DNA of 64,000 nucleotides from Tridacna crocea (Eukaryota > Mollusca > Bivalvia > Cardiida > Cardiidae): positions 37,192,173 to 37,256,172 of the forward strand of contig OX031070.1 of NCBI GenBank assembly GCA_943736015.1, in the 5' to 3' direction. Positions 20,072 to 31,364 of the stretch are shown here, one piece after another; within the stretch, counting starts at the first letter, position 1, and each line of letters starts with the position of its first letter. Under the pieces are notes generated by a model. It did no database searches, had not been told where the DNA came from, and saw only the letters and a list, made by a program, of their open reading frames with translations. The translations under genes were made by a program, and so were the position numbers.

Positions 20072-20739
20072 TCATTATGATTCGTAAAACTGTGAAAAAC
20101 GATCATAATTTGACTGACCATCACTAGTTATTATCATTGATATAACATGGAAAGGTATTTTATCGGTAAATCTAATTCAATGAAATTTATAGACCGTGTC
20201 CAAAAAGGCATATGCCATAGCAAGGGGGAAAACGCGGACGATACGAAACAAAGTGGGAAAACGCGGACGATATGAAACAGAGAGGGGAAACGCGGACGAT
20301 ATGAAACAAAAAGGGAAAACGCGGACGCTATGAAAGAGAGATGGAAAAACGCGGACGCCTTCTGACACAACAATCTGTATTTGTATAAGAATTTCAAATA
20401 ACTTTTTTGTATAATCATTACATTGTAAACATTGTAAATAAGGCTCAAATGACTTATTTTGATAATGATAGGTTTAAAAAAAAGTGGGGGAGAAGGAGAC
20501 AATGCTGATAGAAACAATGCAGCACAAGCAAACATGAGAGGGAGGGATGGGAGCAAGACGAGATTACAAGAGAGAGAGACTAGACAAAGATGCACAACGC
20601 AAACGATTAAACAAATTTGGAAAATTCGGCAACTAAGTATATATTATAAATAGAAGACTAAAGATAGAATTGAAGACGCTTTCTTATACGAGACCCTTCT
20701 TATATGACCAGGACATCTTGTATGTTTTTAAGCGTGCAA

Positions 20740-20900
20740 TTTAAACAAAAAGGGAAAAAGCGGACGATATATATATATAGGGAAAAAGCGGACGATATAC
20801 CTTATACAGGGAAAAAGTGGACGATATAGTACCATATACAGGGGGGTATAGGGGAAGTACGGACGGCATAGTAAAGAGTAGGAAGAATGCGGACGCCATG
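20740..20900 (+). repeat. Inner satellite near the symmetry axis
   Basis: Diverged units GGGAAAAAGCGGACGATATA repeat here, the last block before a family B copy. Confidence 0.6.
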
Positions 20901-21094
20901 TTAACCCTTTACCCCATAAGACATTTCTAAGGTATCTCTAATTGACCCTAAATAACAGCAAGGATGAAGCTGTTTCATATGTGTATATGACACCTTTTGA
21001 TATCATAGAAAACATTGTGGCAAAAGGTGAAATTGCTCTTCACAAAGCCTCCTACAAGCAATGCGTAGAAATGAGTATCCATGGAGTAAAGATG
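20901..21094. mobile_element. Family B hairpin element, right palindrome arm deleted
   Basis: It starts TTAACCCTTTACCCCATAAG, keeps GCAAAAGGTGAAATTGCTC, lacks the return arm, and ends ATCCATGGAGTAAAG. Confidence 0.7.
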
Positions 21095-21259
21095 GACATT
21101 CTGAAAAATGAGGACAAATCATATTTCTAAATTTTTAAGTCATTAACGTTACTATTGTGTGCAGATGATTATTGGCAAAAACATACAAACTGTTTTGAAG
21201 CCTTTTACAAATATACAATTATATAGATTAGTACTGATATAGGCCATCTGTATATTAGT

Positions 21260-21425
21260 TAAACTTTACCATACGTTCCAGACATTTAAAAATCGCAGGA
21301 AAGAAGCCTTTTGAAAACATTTTGGGAAAAGAAGACAATGCTAATAACCAACATTTTCGCCTTTTCCCCTACAATATTTTTGCAGAGATTCTTTTCATTT
21401 TATTTGACCATTAAAATCTTTTAGC
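21260..21425. repeat. Partial family A element
   Basis: TTAAACTTTACCATACGTTC and a decayed centre (GACAATGCTAATAACCAAC). Confidence 0.55.
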
Positions 21426-21644
21426 CCTTTACTAAACGATATAATTTCAGACTTCTTCAAATTGAAAGCAATTACGGTCGATAAAATAAAATTGACTCAA
21501 GAATAGAAAAATGACATCGGAAAAGTAGAAAACATGGTGAGAAAAGGACAAAATACTGGTTCCCAGCATTTTATCAGCTACCCAGAATGTTTTCACTTCT
21601 ATCCAAGTGTCTCAAAAACCTTTAATTATTTGGTAAAGGGTTAA
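21423..21644. mobile_element. Family A element, diverged
   Basis: TTAGCCCTTTACTAAACGAT to TTTGGTAAAGGGTTAA. Confidence 0.6.
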
Positions 21645-22581
21645 CTACTCGATCCAGTAATTAATTTCAAACAACTAATTTAAGAATTGCCTTATTGTTT
21701 CATTGCTAATTGCAGCAAATCATACAAAGGCAGATAAACAACCGATTTATCAATCAAATTATGATCGTTTTTTCACAGTTTTACATATCATACTGATCAA
21801 ACTAGGATTACCTTGAATGGTTTGTCGGGCGACTTCAATAAAAAAAAAAAAACGTTGGGTTTCATTAATAAATGGGTGCCCATCCGTTCGTCCGTCTGTC
21901 TATCTCTCTGTCTCTTTCCCTCTCTCAACCAAATTTTTAAGATTCACATGGGCAACATGACTGATTATCATAGACATTTGTTGAGGTAAGTTTAGAATTA
22001 TTTCGATGGAAACTGTAGGAGGAGTTGCAAACACGAGAAAATGTTAACGGAATGACGCACGCACAGACAAACTTATGGATAGACGGTTTGACGGATGGAC
22101 AACCGGAGCCATAACATAATACGACCCATCGGTCGAACAGACATTGATTAAAAAAAACATATACGAGGGTTGTTCGGGAAGTTCGTAGAATTTTGCTCTA
22201 AAATCCATGTTATTTGTAATTTATAGGTAAATATCAAGGTATAAGTACTTAAACATACCGTGACTACATTTCCAAAAGATTATTCGAAAATATCAACAAT
22301 AAACGAAAATAGCGGTAACCCTAGCAACACAATATCGGGATACCGGAGCAGTCCATTTCTTAACAATGTATAACATAGTATAACAGATTTTACATTGTAT
22401 CTTTTATACTTTCTATTGGCATCAAAATGCCGCGAAAACGTCAATCGTTAACACAACGTCATGACGTCATTTCCTGCAAATTTCATAACGTTTTCGGTTC
22501 TTTCAAACGAGCTACACGATTTTGAAGGAGATATCAAAAAGTCGCTGACCGGAAGAGATGACGTCTACCGGCGACGTCTAA

Positions 22582-23766
22582 TTGCGAAGTGTTGTGAAAT
22601 TTTGTGTCGCGCTGGAAAAATCACCAACAGAAACGCTGAACATGATCAAATCTACAGGAAAATATAAAAAATGCAACCCAGCTACTGTATATAAGTGGCA
22701 TGCGCGTTTTAGAAGCGGACGTGATTCTATTGAGGACGAGCCTAGATCTGGTCGGCCGGCCGTCGTAGTGTGTTCAGTTAGGGATCGAGTGAAAGACATG
22801 GTAAATTGTGATAGGAGAATTACTGTCAGGTCGATTGCAGATGAACTCGATGTTTCGGTATCCACGGTGCATGGGATATTAACAGATGAACTGGGCATGT
22901 CTAAAGTTAGTGCGCGTTGGGTGCCCCGATTGCTCAAGGAAAGTGAAAAAGAATGCCGGGTGCAATGTTCACAGGAGTTTCTTACCCGCTACGAAACAGA
23001 GGGAGACGCATTTTTAGTCAGGATTATCACCACGGATGAGACCTGGGTGCACCAATTTGACCCGGAAACTAAGCGCATGTCATCGGTGTGGACAACCCCG
23101 CGTACCCCTCCACCAAAAATGGCTCGGGTCCAAAAAAGCGCAGGAAAACAGATGTTCGTTTACTTCATGGACCGGCACGGGATGCTATTACAGCACCGAA
23201 TTCCAGAAGGCCAAACAGTCACAGCGGCATACTATTCTAAGGTAAATGATAAATAAATAAATAAATAAATAAATCTAAATAAATAAATAAATAAATCAAA
23301 TAAATAACAAAAAATGAGATATTGATTTACGCAAACCTAATGAACCGTGCATTTCTTTCTTTAGGTTCTGAGGCGGGAACTCGTTAACGCGATACGGAAG
23401 AAACGGCCCCACTTGAACCATGACCAAGTAATACTACACCAGGATAATGCACCGGGACACCGAGCGGAATCTACACAGCTAGAGATCACTCTGCTGGGTT
23501 TTGAGGTCTTGAAGCACCCACCATACAGTCCTGACCTCGCCCCCATGGATTTTCGCGTGTTCCTGGAGCTCAAGGCACAGTTACGCGGAATACGGTTTGA
23601 TTCAGCTGACGACCTTACTAAACAAGCCCAAGCAGTTGTGTCGTCATTTTCTGAAGAGTGGTATGTAGAAACGTACACTAAGTGGATAAGCAGGCATCGG
23701 AAATGCGTGGATCTTGCGGGTGACTATGTGGAGAAAGTGCGACGTTCGTTCGACTTAAATTTATGA
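22582..23766 (+). CDS. mariner transposase (DD34D), two exons
   Basis: Exons 22582-23241 and 23365-23766, both phase 0, give 353 codons from the first open codon. The order is: an N-terminal helix-turn-helix pair (KFCVALEKSPTETLNMIKS; SIADELDVSVSTVHGIL) with WHARFRSGRDSIEDEPRSGR between; the first catalytic Asp in TTDETWVHQFD (about 152); the second in HQDNAPGH (about 247); the third in SPDLAPMDF, exactly 34 residues later. The enzyme cuts and pastes the element at TA. The 5' end is odd: an in-frame TAA precedes the first TTG codon, and the first ATG in frame is at 22642, inside the first helix-turn-helix. Either another 5' exon exists or this copy has lost its start. The catalytic core shows no internal stop. 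Confidence 0.88.
23242..23364 (+). other. Intron in the mariner transposase with an AAAT microsatellite
   Basis: 123 bp from GTAAATGATAAATAAATA to TTTCTTTCTTTAG. It holds an (AAAT)n tract, and removing it joins YYSK to VLRREL without a frame change. Confidence 0.75.
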
Positions 23767-23999
23767 CGCTTGACGTTACTTATGACGTCGGCGTGCTCCG
23801 GGTATGACTTACATGCTGTTTTATTTCTGTTAGGAAAATTTTGCTATTTAAGATACTAGAAAAATACACAGAGAATGGATAGAATAAAATCTGAAATTTG
23901 TGCCCGTATATTCTATTTTATTAAACTGCGATTATAACTTGTCCTATAAAAAAATTCTACGAACTTCCAGAACAACCCTCGTATATACTAATAAACCCA

Positions 24000-26700
24000 G
24001 ATAAGTTTGTCAGAAGGCGTCCTCGTTCTCCCTCTATATTTCATATCGTCCGCGTTTTCCTTCTTTGTTCCATATCGTCCGCTTTTTTCCTCTTCATTGA
24101 TTTCGGTTAATCTTTCTCTAAAGCTTAATAATTCATGTGCACGAAATTATTAATTATCCATTCATTTGTTGATATATCTTAAAGAAATAAAAATAAACAA
24201 GTAATTAAAAAAAAATACGAATTAGACGGCCAAGTAAGTATGTAAGATGTCGTCTGCGTTTTCCCGCTATATTTCATATTGTCCGCGTTTTCCTTCTTTT
24301 TTTTCCGCTTTTTTTTCATCTTTATTGCTTTGGGTTAATCTGTCTCTAAAGCTAAAAAAGGTATGTATACGTGATTATGAATTATCGATTAATTTATTGA
24401 TATATCTTAAACAATTAATATATATATAGAGAGAGATAGATAAAACAAAATGCTGATAAACCGAAATTGATAAACCCAAATAAGTGTGTAAGAAGGCGTC
24501 CGCGTTTTCACTCTATATATTTCATATTGTCCGCATTTTCCTTCTTTGTTTCATATCGTCTGCGTTTTTCCTCTTTATTGATTTTGATTAATCTGTCCCT
24601 AAAGCTAAAAAAAAATGTTTATATACGTAATTACGAATTATCGATTCACTTATTGATATATCTTAAAGAATTAATATATATAGAGAGAGGGAGAGAGATA
24701 TATACATAACAAAATACTAATAAACCCATATAAGTGTGTAAGAAGGCGTCCGTGTTTTCCTTCTATATTTCGTAGTGTCCGCATTTTCCTTCTATGTTTC
24801 ATATCGTCCGCTTTTTTCCTCTTCATTGATTTTGATTAATCTGTCTGTAAAGCTAAAAAATGTATGTACATACATGCATACGTAATTATCAATGATCGTT
24901 CTCCCTCTGTATTTCATATCGTCCGCATTTTCCTTCTTTGTTTCATATCGTCCGCTTTTTTCCTCTTCATTGATTTTGGTTAATCTGTCTCTAAAGCTAT
25001 ATAATTAATGTGCACGAAATTATTAAGATAAAACAAAATACTGATAAACCCAAATAAGTGTGTAAGAAGGCGTCCGCGTTCTCCCTCTATATTTCATATC
25101 GTCCGCGTTTTCCTTCTTTGTTTCATATCGTCCGCTTTTTTCCTCTTCATTGATTGTGGGTCATCTTTCTCTTAAGCTTAATAATTCATGTGCACGAAAT
25201 TATTAATTATCCATTCATTTGTTGATATATCTTAAAGAATTGATTTACATAATAGAGAGTGACATAGATTAAAAAAAGAAAATACTAATAAACCCAAATT
25301 AGTGTGCAAGAAGGCGTCCGCTTTTTCCCCTCTATATTTTATATTGTACGTGTTTTCCTTCTTTGTTTCGTATCGTCCGGTTTTTTTTTTAAAAATACCT
25401 TGAAATATATATACATCATTAATTCTCATATTATCAAGTAGATCAGTCGGAAGAAAAAAAGGCTTAGTGCTCCATAAAACTAATATTAGACACACGCAAA
25501 ATCTGAATCAAGTGACAAAAAGGCCGTTTGTGTGTGCATGCAAAACACGAAACTTCCTATATCTTTGTTTCAAGCAATGTCATTTTAATTTTTCAGGGGA
25601 TACAATGTCCACAAAACAACTTGTCTAGAATAAATGCTACAGCATAGATAGATATTAAAAAACATATATACTAAGAAACACAAATAAGTGTGCAAGAAGG
25701 CGTCCGCCTTTTCCCTCTATATTTCATTTAGTCTGCATTTTCCTTCTTTGTTTCATACCGTCCGCCTTTTCCCTCTATGTTGATTTAATTATTAATTATC
25801 GATTCATTTATTGATATATCTTAAAGAATTGATTTATATTCAGAGAAAGATAGATTAAAAAGAATGAAAAAAAAAAAAAAAAAAAGTAATAAACCCAAAT
25901 AAATGTGCAAGAAGGCGTCCGCGTTTTCCCTCTATATATTTCATATCGTCCACGTTTTTCTTCTTCATTGAGTTTGGTTAATCTGTATCTAAAGCTAAAA
26001 AAATGTATGTATACGTAATTATTAATTATCGTTTCATTTATTGATATATCTTAAAGAATTAATTTATATGTAGAGAGAGATAGAAAAAAAAAAAAAAAAA
26101 AAGTAATAAACCCAAATAAATGTGCAGGAAGGCGTCCGCGTTTTCCCTCTATATATTTCATATCGTCCACGTTTTCCTTCTTTGTCACATATCGTCCGCT
26201 TTTTTCTTCTTCATTGATTTTGGTTAATCTGTCTCTAAAGCTATATAATTAATGTGCACGAAATTATTAATTATCCATTCATTTCTTGATATATCTTACA
26301 GAAAAAAAAGTTAATCAAGTAATTAAAAAATTCTAAGTATACGGCCAAATATGTATGTAAGACGGCGTCCGAGTTTTTCCTCAATGTTTCAAATCGTCAG
26401 CTTTTTTTAATTTATTCAATCATGACTCTAATTTTTTATTATCTTTCGATCTGATAGCAAAGACAAAACGTACATGAATGTACATGTCCCTAACGATCAA
26501 CGCATGTAAGAAAGTGAAATAAACTATACAAACATTTCTGTTTTTTTTGTGTGTAAAAACATTAGAAAAAAAAAAACTTGAAATATATATACATCATTAA
26601 TTATCAAATTATCGAGTAGATTAATCTGTAAAAAAAAGAATAATTGCTTTTATAAAACTAATATTAGACACCGAATTAAGCGCAGGACGGCGTCCGCTTT
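24000..26700 (-). repeat. Right-arm satellite of the fold-back element
   Basis: The complement of the left-arm units: TTTCATATCGTCCGCGTTTT and TTCCTCTTCATTGATTTTGG recur, with AAGGCGTCCG blocks at about 24497, 24747, 25071, 25314, 25699, 25915 and 26131. Confidence 0.75.
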
Positions 26701-26790
26701 TTCCCTCTATATTTCATATCGTCCGCTTTTTCCTCTTTGTCTATATGGTCCGCTTAACGCGTCCGCGTTTTAGACACACCCTGTAAATAT

Positions 26791-27026
26791 TGGAACATGT
26801 TTATTCTGCGGGTCTTTGAGAGCTCTTTGCAACTCGTACCAGTGAGAACTCGTAATCTGGAGAACTCGCACCCCAATCTGAAGGATACTAGTTCTCTGGC
26901 TTATTAAGATCCACATGTTTATGGTATGTTAATGGAATATGCCAAATTTTCAAAGTCACATATCAGGTGTGACAAACACCATTGTGTACACTTGCAATTT
27001 ACCAGCATTCAAGCCGTATTGTTCGT
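26791..27026. other. Intergenic sequence
   Basis: It contains AGAACTCG motifs repeated at 26835-26885. Related CTCCAGG..ACGAGTTCTCCAG words recur at 28000-28050. No gene is seen. Confidence 0.35.
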
Positions 27027-27036
27027 TAAAAGCACT

Positions 27037-27332
27037 CTTGACCAGCCCGCATAGCTCAGTCTTATGTAGAGCATAAGACTCATGATCATGAGAGTGTGGG
27101 TTTGATTCCTATGGCTGGCCATCTAAAATTACTAATAATCTTACGGATGAGACATCAAACTGAGGTCCCGTGTGACAGTGCCATACATCGAGCACGTTAA
27201 AGAACCAGGCGAAACTTAGGATGGGTTTTGTCCTGTATCTGCACTATCCCCCATACTAATACTAACAGTCCTGAGGGGGTGTCGCCCATATGGGCAACCG
27301 GTGTCGATGAGAAATAAATGCAAATTCATTCA
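27037..27332 (+). mobile_element. tRNA-derived SINE with 10-bp target duplication
   Basis: The head GCCCGCATAGCTCAGTC (A box) and GGGTTTGATTCC (B box) is followed by a body with GCACGTTAAAGAACCAGGCG and a short ATAAATGCAAATTCATTCA tail. The duplication TAAAAGCACT flanks it at 27027-27036 and 27333-27342. Confidence 0.82.
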
Positions 27333-27342
27333 TAAAAGCACT

Positions 27343-27880
27343 GTTAACCCTTTATCAATCAAACGCATGGGTCTACGAGAGAAAAGGCTTCCATAAACAT
27401 TGTTGGAAAAGGATAAAACGAGTATAACTCTTTGTTTTTTATAATATAAAATTAAAAGAAGAAATCTAGCTCTTTGAATCTTGATGGATCATTCCTTTAC
27501 CCTTTACCAAATAGTGCTGACTTGTTAAATACCACACTGTGAGAGATAGCTTTTGAAAATGATGTTGGAAAAAAGGAGGGAGGTGGCGCTTATGACCAGT
27601 ATTTTCTCATTTTTCCACAACTTTTTTCCACCCTTTCAGAGAAATGAAGTCCATTTGTATGAAATATGAATTTGAAAAGACTAAAGTGTGAGTTCACATA
27701 TTGCAATATTTGCATTTTTCTCTCTCGATCTCTCTCATTTAGACTTCCTCTGTTTTCTGATATGTTTATTACATGATCTCGAGTTTCAACCACAGAAGAA
27801 GTTTTCTTAAGCATTGTGGGAAAAGGTGCAAAATCAGATAACCAGCATGGTCTCATTTTTCTCGTTTTCTCACCTTTCCA
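27343..27880. repeat. Degenerate family A fragments
   Basis: TTAACCCTTTATCAATC near 27344 and CCCTTTACCAAATAGTGC near 27500 mark two decayed copies; a centre resembling AACCAGCATGGTCTCA lies at 27840. Confidence 0.45.
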
Positions 27881-28109
27881 AACATGTACATAAAAAAAAC
27901 AACCATTTTTCATCAAATCTACATCATAATAACAGCACTATCATTATATGTATTAGTGGAAGTATGGCTTCTTTGGAAAGCTCATACACTTGAGGTTCGG
28001 GTACATTCTCCAGGGTACAAGTTCTCCAGGATACGAGTTCTCCAGATACGGCTTCGACTGCTTAGATCTAGATCTATGTAACTCAGCAAGTATTTATTGA
28101 AAAAAAAAA

Positions 28110-29028
28110 ATCTATTTTTGTGAGTTCAATTCCTTGATGAACCAAACAATCTTTGCAAGTTTCGACAGAATTGGATCAACACTGTGAATTTCATTGCCTA
28201 GACAAGAAATGGAAATTTTAAAGTTTGAATGTCTACTTTTCAAACACTGATTGACAGGTTTTTTTTTTCAAAACCAATAGGGTTCAAGCCCTTTATGAAA
28301 TAAAAGTAGCTGAGCAAGTTTAATGAAAATTGAACTGCCATATGCCGACTTCATCGCATTAACAAGAAATGGGAAATTTTCAACTTTAAATTGCTACTTT
28401 TCCCATACTGATTTTTTTAGATTTTTTTTTTCAAAATCGATAAGGTTTAAGCTGTTGATATGACAAAGCAACTGTGTAAGTTTCATGAAAATCCGACCTT
28501 AATGCTGACTTGATCGCATAAGCCCAAGAAACGGAAAATTTCATCAGCAAAAGGCAACTTTTCCCACACTGTTTTTTTGATATTTTTGTCAAATTCAATG
28601 AGGTTCAAGCTATTTATGCACTTAACAAACTGTGCAAGTTTCACAAAAATCTGATAGCAAATGCAAACTTTATTGCATTAACAAGAAATGGAAATTTTCA
28701 ACTTGAAATGGCCACTTTTCTCAGATTGTTGGTTGGATTATTTCAAAATCAATAGGGCTGAAGCTATTGATAAGATATAGAAACTGTGTAAGTTTCACTG
28801 AATTCTGACCACATGTGTAGACTTTATCGCATAAACAAGAAATGAAAATTTCAAACTTGAAATGGCTGCTTTTCCCATACTGTCATTTGGAATTTTGTCA
28901 AAACTGATAGATTTCAAGCTATTGATGAGATAAAAAAGAAAAGAGAAAAAGGCAAGTTTCACGAAAATCTGACAAAAAATGCCGACTTTAACGCGTAAAC
29001 AAGAAAAAGATTAACAGACAGACTGACT

Positions 29029-29059
<31 letters not shown>

Positions 29060-29130
29060 GGACAGACATATAGACAGAAGGACAGATGGACAGCGGAAAC
29101 CCTGTCATAACATAGACTGTACTTAGGGGT
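28110..29130 (+). mobile_element. Second tandem-array element (~160-bp units) with CAGA microsatellite
   Basis: The landmark AAGAAATGGAAATTT recurs at 28204, 28374, 28526, 28683, 28837 and (decayed) 29001, giving intervals of 170, 152, 157, 154 and 164 bp. The array ends in a (CAGA)n tract at about 29010-29070 and then AGCGGAAACCCTGTCATAAC. Core repeats plus a tetranucleotide tract is the layout of bivalve 'pearl'-like elements; the name is inferred. Confidence 0.65.
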
Positions 29131-30206
29131 AAAAATGAGTGAAAGCTCCTAAATATCGCTGGGGATCGGTCTCGGGTCTGTCCCGGATACATTTACAGCT
29201 GTACCATCAGTTCCATTGTGATTTTCATGGTCAAAGGGAAATAACTCAAACAATCTGGTATCCATTAGTTGTGAAGAGTACTCTCCCTTATTGTTACCCC
29301 CCCCCCCCTCCCCAATACAGTCTATCAAAAACCCAGACTCTCTGCTAAAACTTGCCCTGCTAATTAAGTTTTAAATTCCAGTCTTTGCTATTTCAAAGGA
29401 GGTTTTTTTTTTTTGGAAAAATGTTCTGGATGGACTGTGTAGATTCAAGACCAGACTGAAAGTTCATTTATAAGTACACTGGCAACCAGTACAACCGTGT
29501 TAAGTCTTTGCTGATGGCTTTCTCACGGATATTTTTCAGTAAAAGGCAGGATGCTGTTGCATTATTTTAAATCAATTTATTGTCTTACAGATCAAGTGTT
29601 CAAATTATTAGAGAGTGACCTCCCCTCTCACACCCCCTTTTTCACTAAGAAAAGCTGCAGGGGTGGGGAGGTGGGGGGTGCGGGGGAGGGTGTTTTAAAC
29701 TGGGATCAACATCAATAAAATCGGGAAAAAGCATAGCTTTCATCTCCATTTATTAGCTTGGAAGATTCAGACATGCTTTCACTATCTGTCCCATGTTCCT
29801 TACGGTCAATGATCACAGAAATGATTAGAATTTGATAATTCAGCCCATTTTAACGATATTTATTAATAAACCTCGAAAACCTAATTGAACGAAAACATGT
29901 CTTTCGTTCATAAGTTTCAATATTGTAACATAATGAAGCTTATCTATTGTATACACTCATCAGTTGATAAATTTAATCGTAGAAATTACATTTAAATTCT
30001 GCGTGAGCTCTTACTTGGATAACTTGAATTGTTACCTCCAAGTTTAAATTTCGGCGGTCGCCTTTGTTTACAAATGTGACCAAATACAAGGGAGACTACC
30101 ACCTATTTACAAAAAAGTAACCACGTCTGCAATTGGTTTTTCTTTCTTTTGTCTTCTGTCATGATATTTTCAGAAGTAGCAACATCTGCAATCTTTACCA
30201 GAAATA
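29131..30206. other. Intergenic sequence, mostly unique
   Basis: It holds a C tract at about 29299-29308, a G-rich stretch at 29650-29690 and AT-rich sequence. No coding signal was recognised except the candidate exon that follows. Confidence 0.35.
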
Positions 30207-30332
30207 ATGACAGCTCTACGAGCATTTTTTTCCAGATCCGGATCGTCTTCACTAGTTGCAATGATGTTTATTATTCGACTTCGGTTTTATGCTGTCCGCA
30301 AATTTAAGGGAAGTAACTCTGTCATGAAAAAG
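30207..30332 (+). CDS. Candidate first coding exon of an unidentified gene
   Basis: An ATG at 30207 opens 42 codons ending AAAAAG followed by a strong donor, GTATGT. The peptide (MTALRAFFSRSGSSSLVAMM, then FIIRLRFYAVRKFKG) is rich in Arg and Ser with no acidic residue, like a mitochondrial targeting sequence or a small membrane protein. It lies in repeat-free sequence. No following exon was identified, and I do not recognise the family. Chance is a real alternative. Confidence 0.3.
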
Positions 30333-30662
30333 GTATGTTTGTAAATACGAGTTTTCTCCCTTTGACCATAAAATTACTACTAATTTTAGCCGGTTTTGGT
30401 TCATGTCACACACAACTTCCCATTGACGTAAATCAGTGTAAACAGAGTGGAGAGAAAGTGTTCATAAAATACAGAAACTTCTAAAAGTCGCACAAATTGA
30501 TATGAAAATAGGCAAAGCCTAGAAACAAGTGAAAGAGAATTTTTTCTCAGACATAATTGATCTGCAACCATAATCAATCCGTACAACAAGGAATCTATGC
30601 AGGTATGTTTATTTGACACCGCCCAGCAATTTTTTGACGGCAGGAGATACATGTATACTGCT

Positions 30663-30860
30663 TTAACCCATTACCACACAATCCCTACTTTTGACGGCTT
30701 TGAGAAAGAAGCCTGTAGAAAACATTGTAAGAAAAGGAGAAAATTATAATTACCGATGACTTCTACGGCGTCACAAAATAAATCTCAAATTTTATATAAC
30801 TTTTTTATTTTATCGTCTGCGAATGCTTTCAATATAGACAAGCCATTATGTAAAACGCAG
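30663..30860. repeat. Partial family A element
   Basis: TTTAACCCATTACCACACAA at the left, GTCTGCGAATGCTTTCAATA at the right. The palindrome is lost. Confidence 0.6.
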
Positions 30861-30871
30861 GTTACAAGCAT

Positions 30872-31204
30872 TTTCCGTTGTCTGCGCATGTCATATTCTT
30901 CGAAGATTCGACTGTCTTAAATGACACGTCACTAGCCCCGAAAGCGGGCTAACTGTAATATTACGCTCTATAAAGTAGCAATGTAGAAAATAGCTTTTAT
31001 CAATACGTTTGAAGAGAAATGAGACCTGCTTTAGCTTCAGATTTCTCTAAACTGCTGATCATAGCTAAGTGATTTACAAGAGGTAGCGTTTTATTGAGAA
31101 AACGTTTATTTTAGTCGCGTAGGAAAGTGGTTAGGCTCTATACCCAGGATGCCCAAACTAGATAGATGAGTATTTATAGAATGCCATCTAGCGGGAGATA
31201 ATGG
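30872..31204 (-). repeat. Family D repeat, copy 1
   Basis: A block of about 330 bp (TTCTTCGAAGATTCGACTGT to AGCGGGAGATAATGG) found inverted at 43408-43722 and 44620-44970. Confidence 0.7.
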
Positions 31205-31364
31205 TGCATGAGCGTACAAGATGGACATGTCAAAATTTTATGTCACCTGATAAATTCGGAGTTCATGTACCTGGTTATCTACGAATATTTCGGTATCCTG
31301 GCGGTAAATTCTGATTGATATTTGAAAGATATATGTATGAAGCAAAATGTTTGGTCTATAGACT

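Larger units (their letters stand above)
18060..20360 (+). repeat. Left-arm satellite of the fold-back element
   Basis: Short units of about 29 bp (CGCGGACGATATGAAACAAA then GAAGGAAAA) sit in tandem at 20225-20350. They also recur inside a longer unit of about 230 bp that carries TCTTTAAGATATATCAATAA and AGCTTTAGAGACAGATTAAC. Confidence 0.75.
22164..23981 (+). mobile_element. mariner transposon (complete, TA duplication)
   Basis: Inverted ends CGAGGGTTGTTCGGGAAGTT and the complement of CGAGGGTTGTTCTGGAAGTT are flanked by TA at 22162-22163 and 23982-23983. The 1818-bp length is longer than classic 1.3-kb mariners because of long untranslated ends and a small intron. It carries one transposase gene of the DD34D type. 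Confidence 0.92.
18049..26781. mobile_element. 8.7-kb fold-back transposon with satellite-filled arms
   Basis: The ends are inverted copies: GGGTGTGACTAAAACGCGGA at the left, and at the right the complement of GGGTGTGTCTAAAACGCGGA. They are flanked by the 9-bp duplication TGTAAATAT at 18040-18048 and 26782-26790. The arms match as inverted repeats for at least about 470 bp from each end, and again at 19200-19360 versus 25495-25650 and 19800-20110 versus 21770-21930. They are largely made of units with the core GCGGACGATATGAAAC. The axis lies near 20900 once the mariner is discounted. No transposase belonging to the element was seen, so it is probably non-autonomous. A 9-bp duplication and long inverted repeats fit Mutator-like or fold-back elements; the class is inferred. 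Confidence 0.8.

Noticed and set aside
22578-22937. Minus-strand open frame of 119 codons
   Set aside because: Shadow of the mariner transposase.
27037-27120. Functional tRNA gene
   Set aside because: The tRNA-like part is followed by a SINE body, has mismatched stems, and the whole is flanked by a target duplication.
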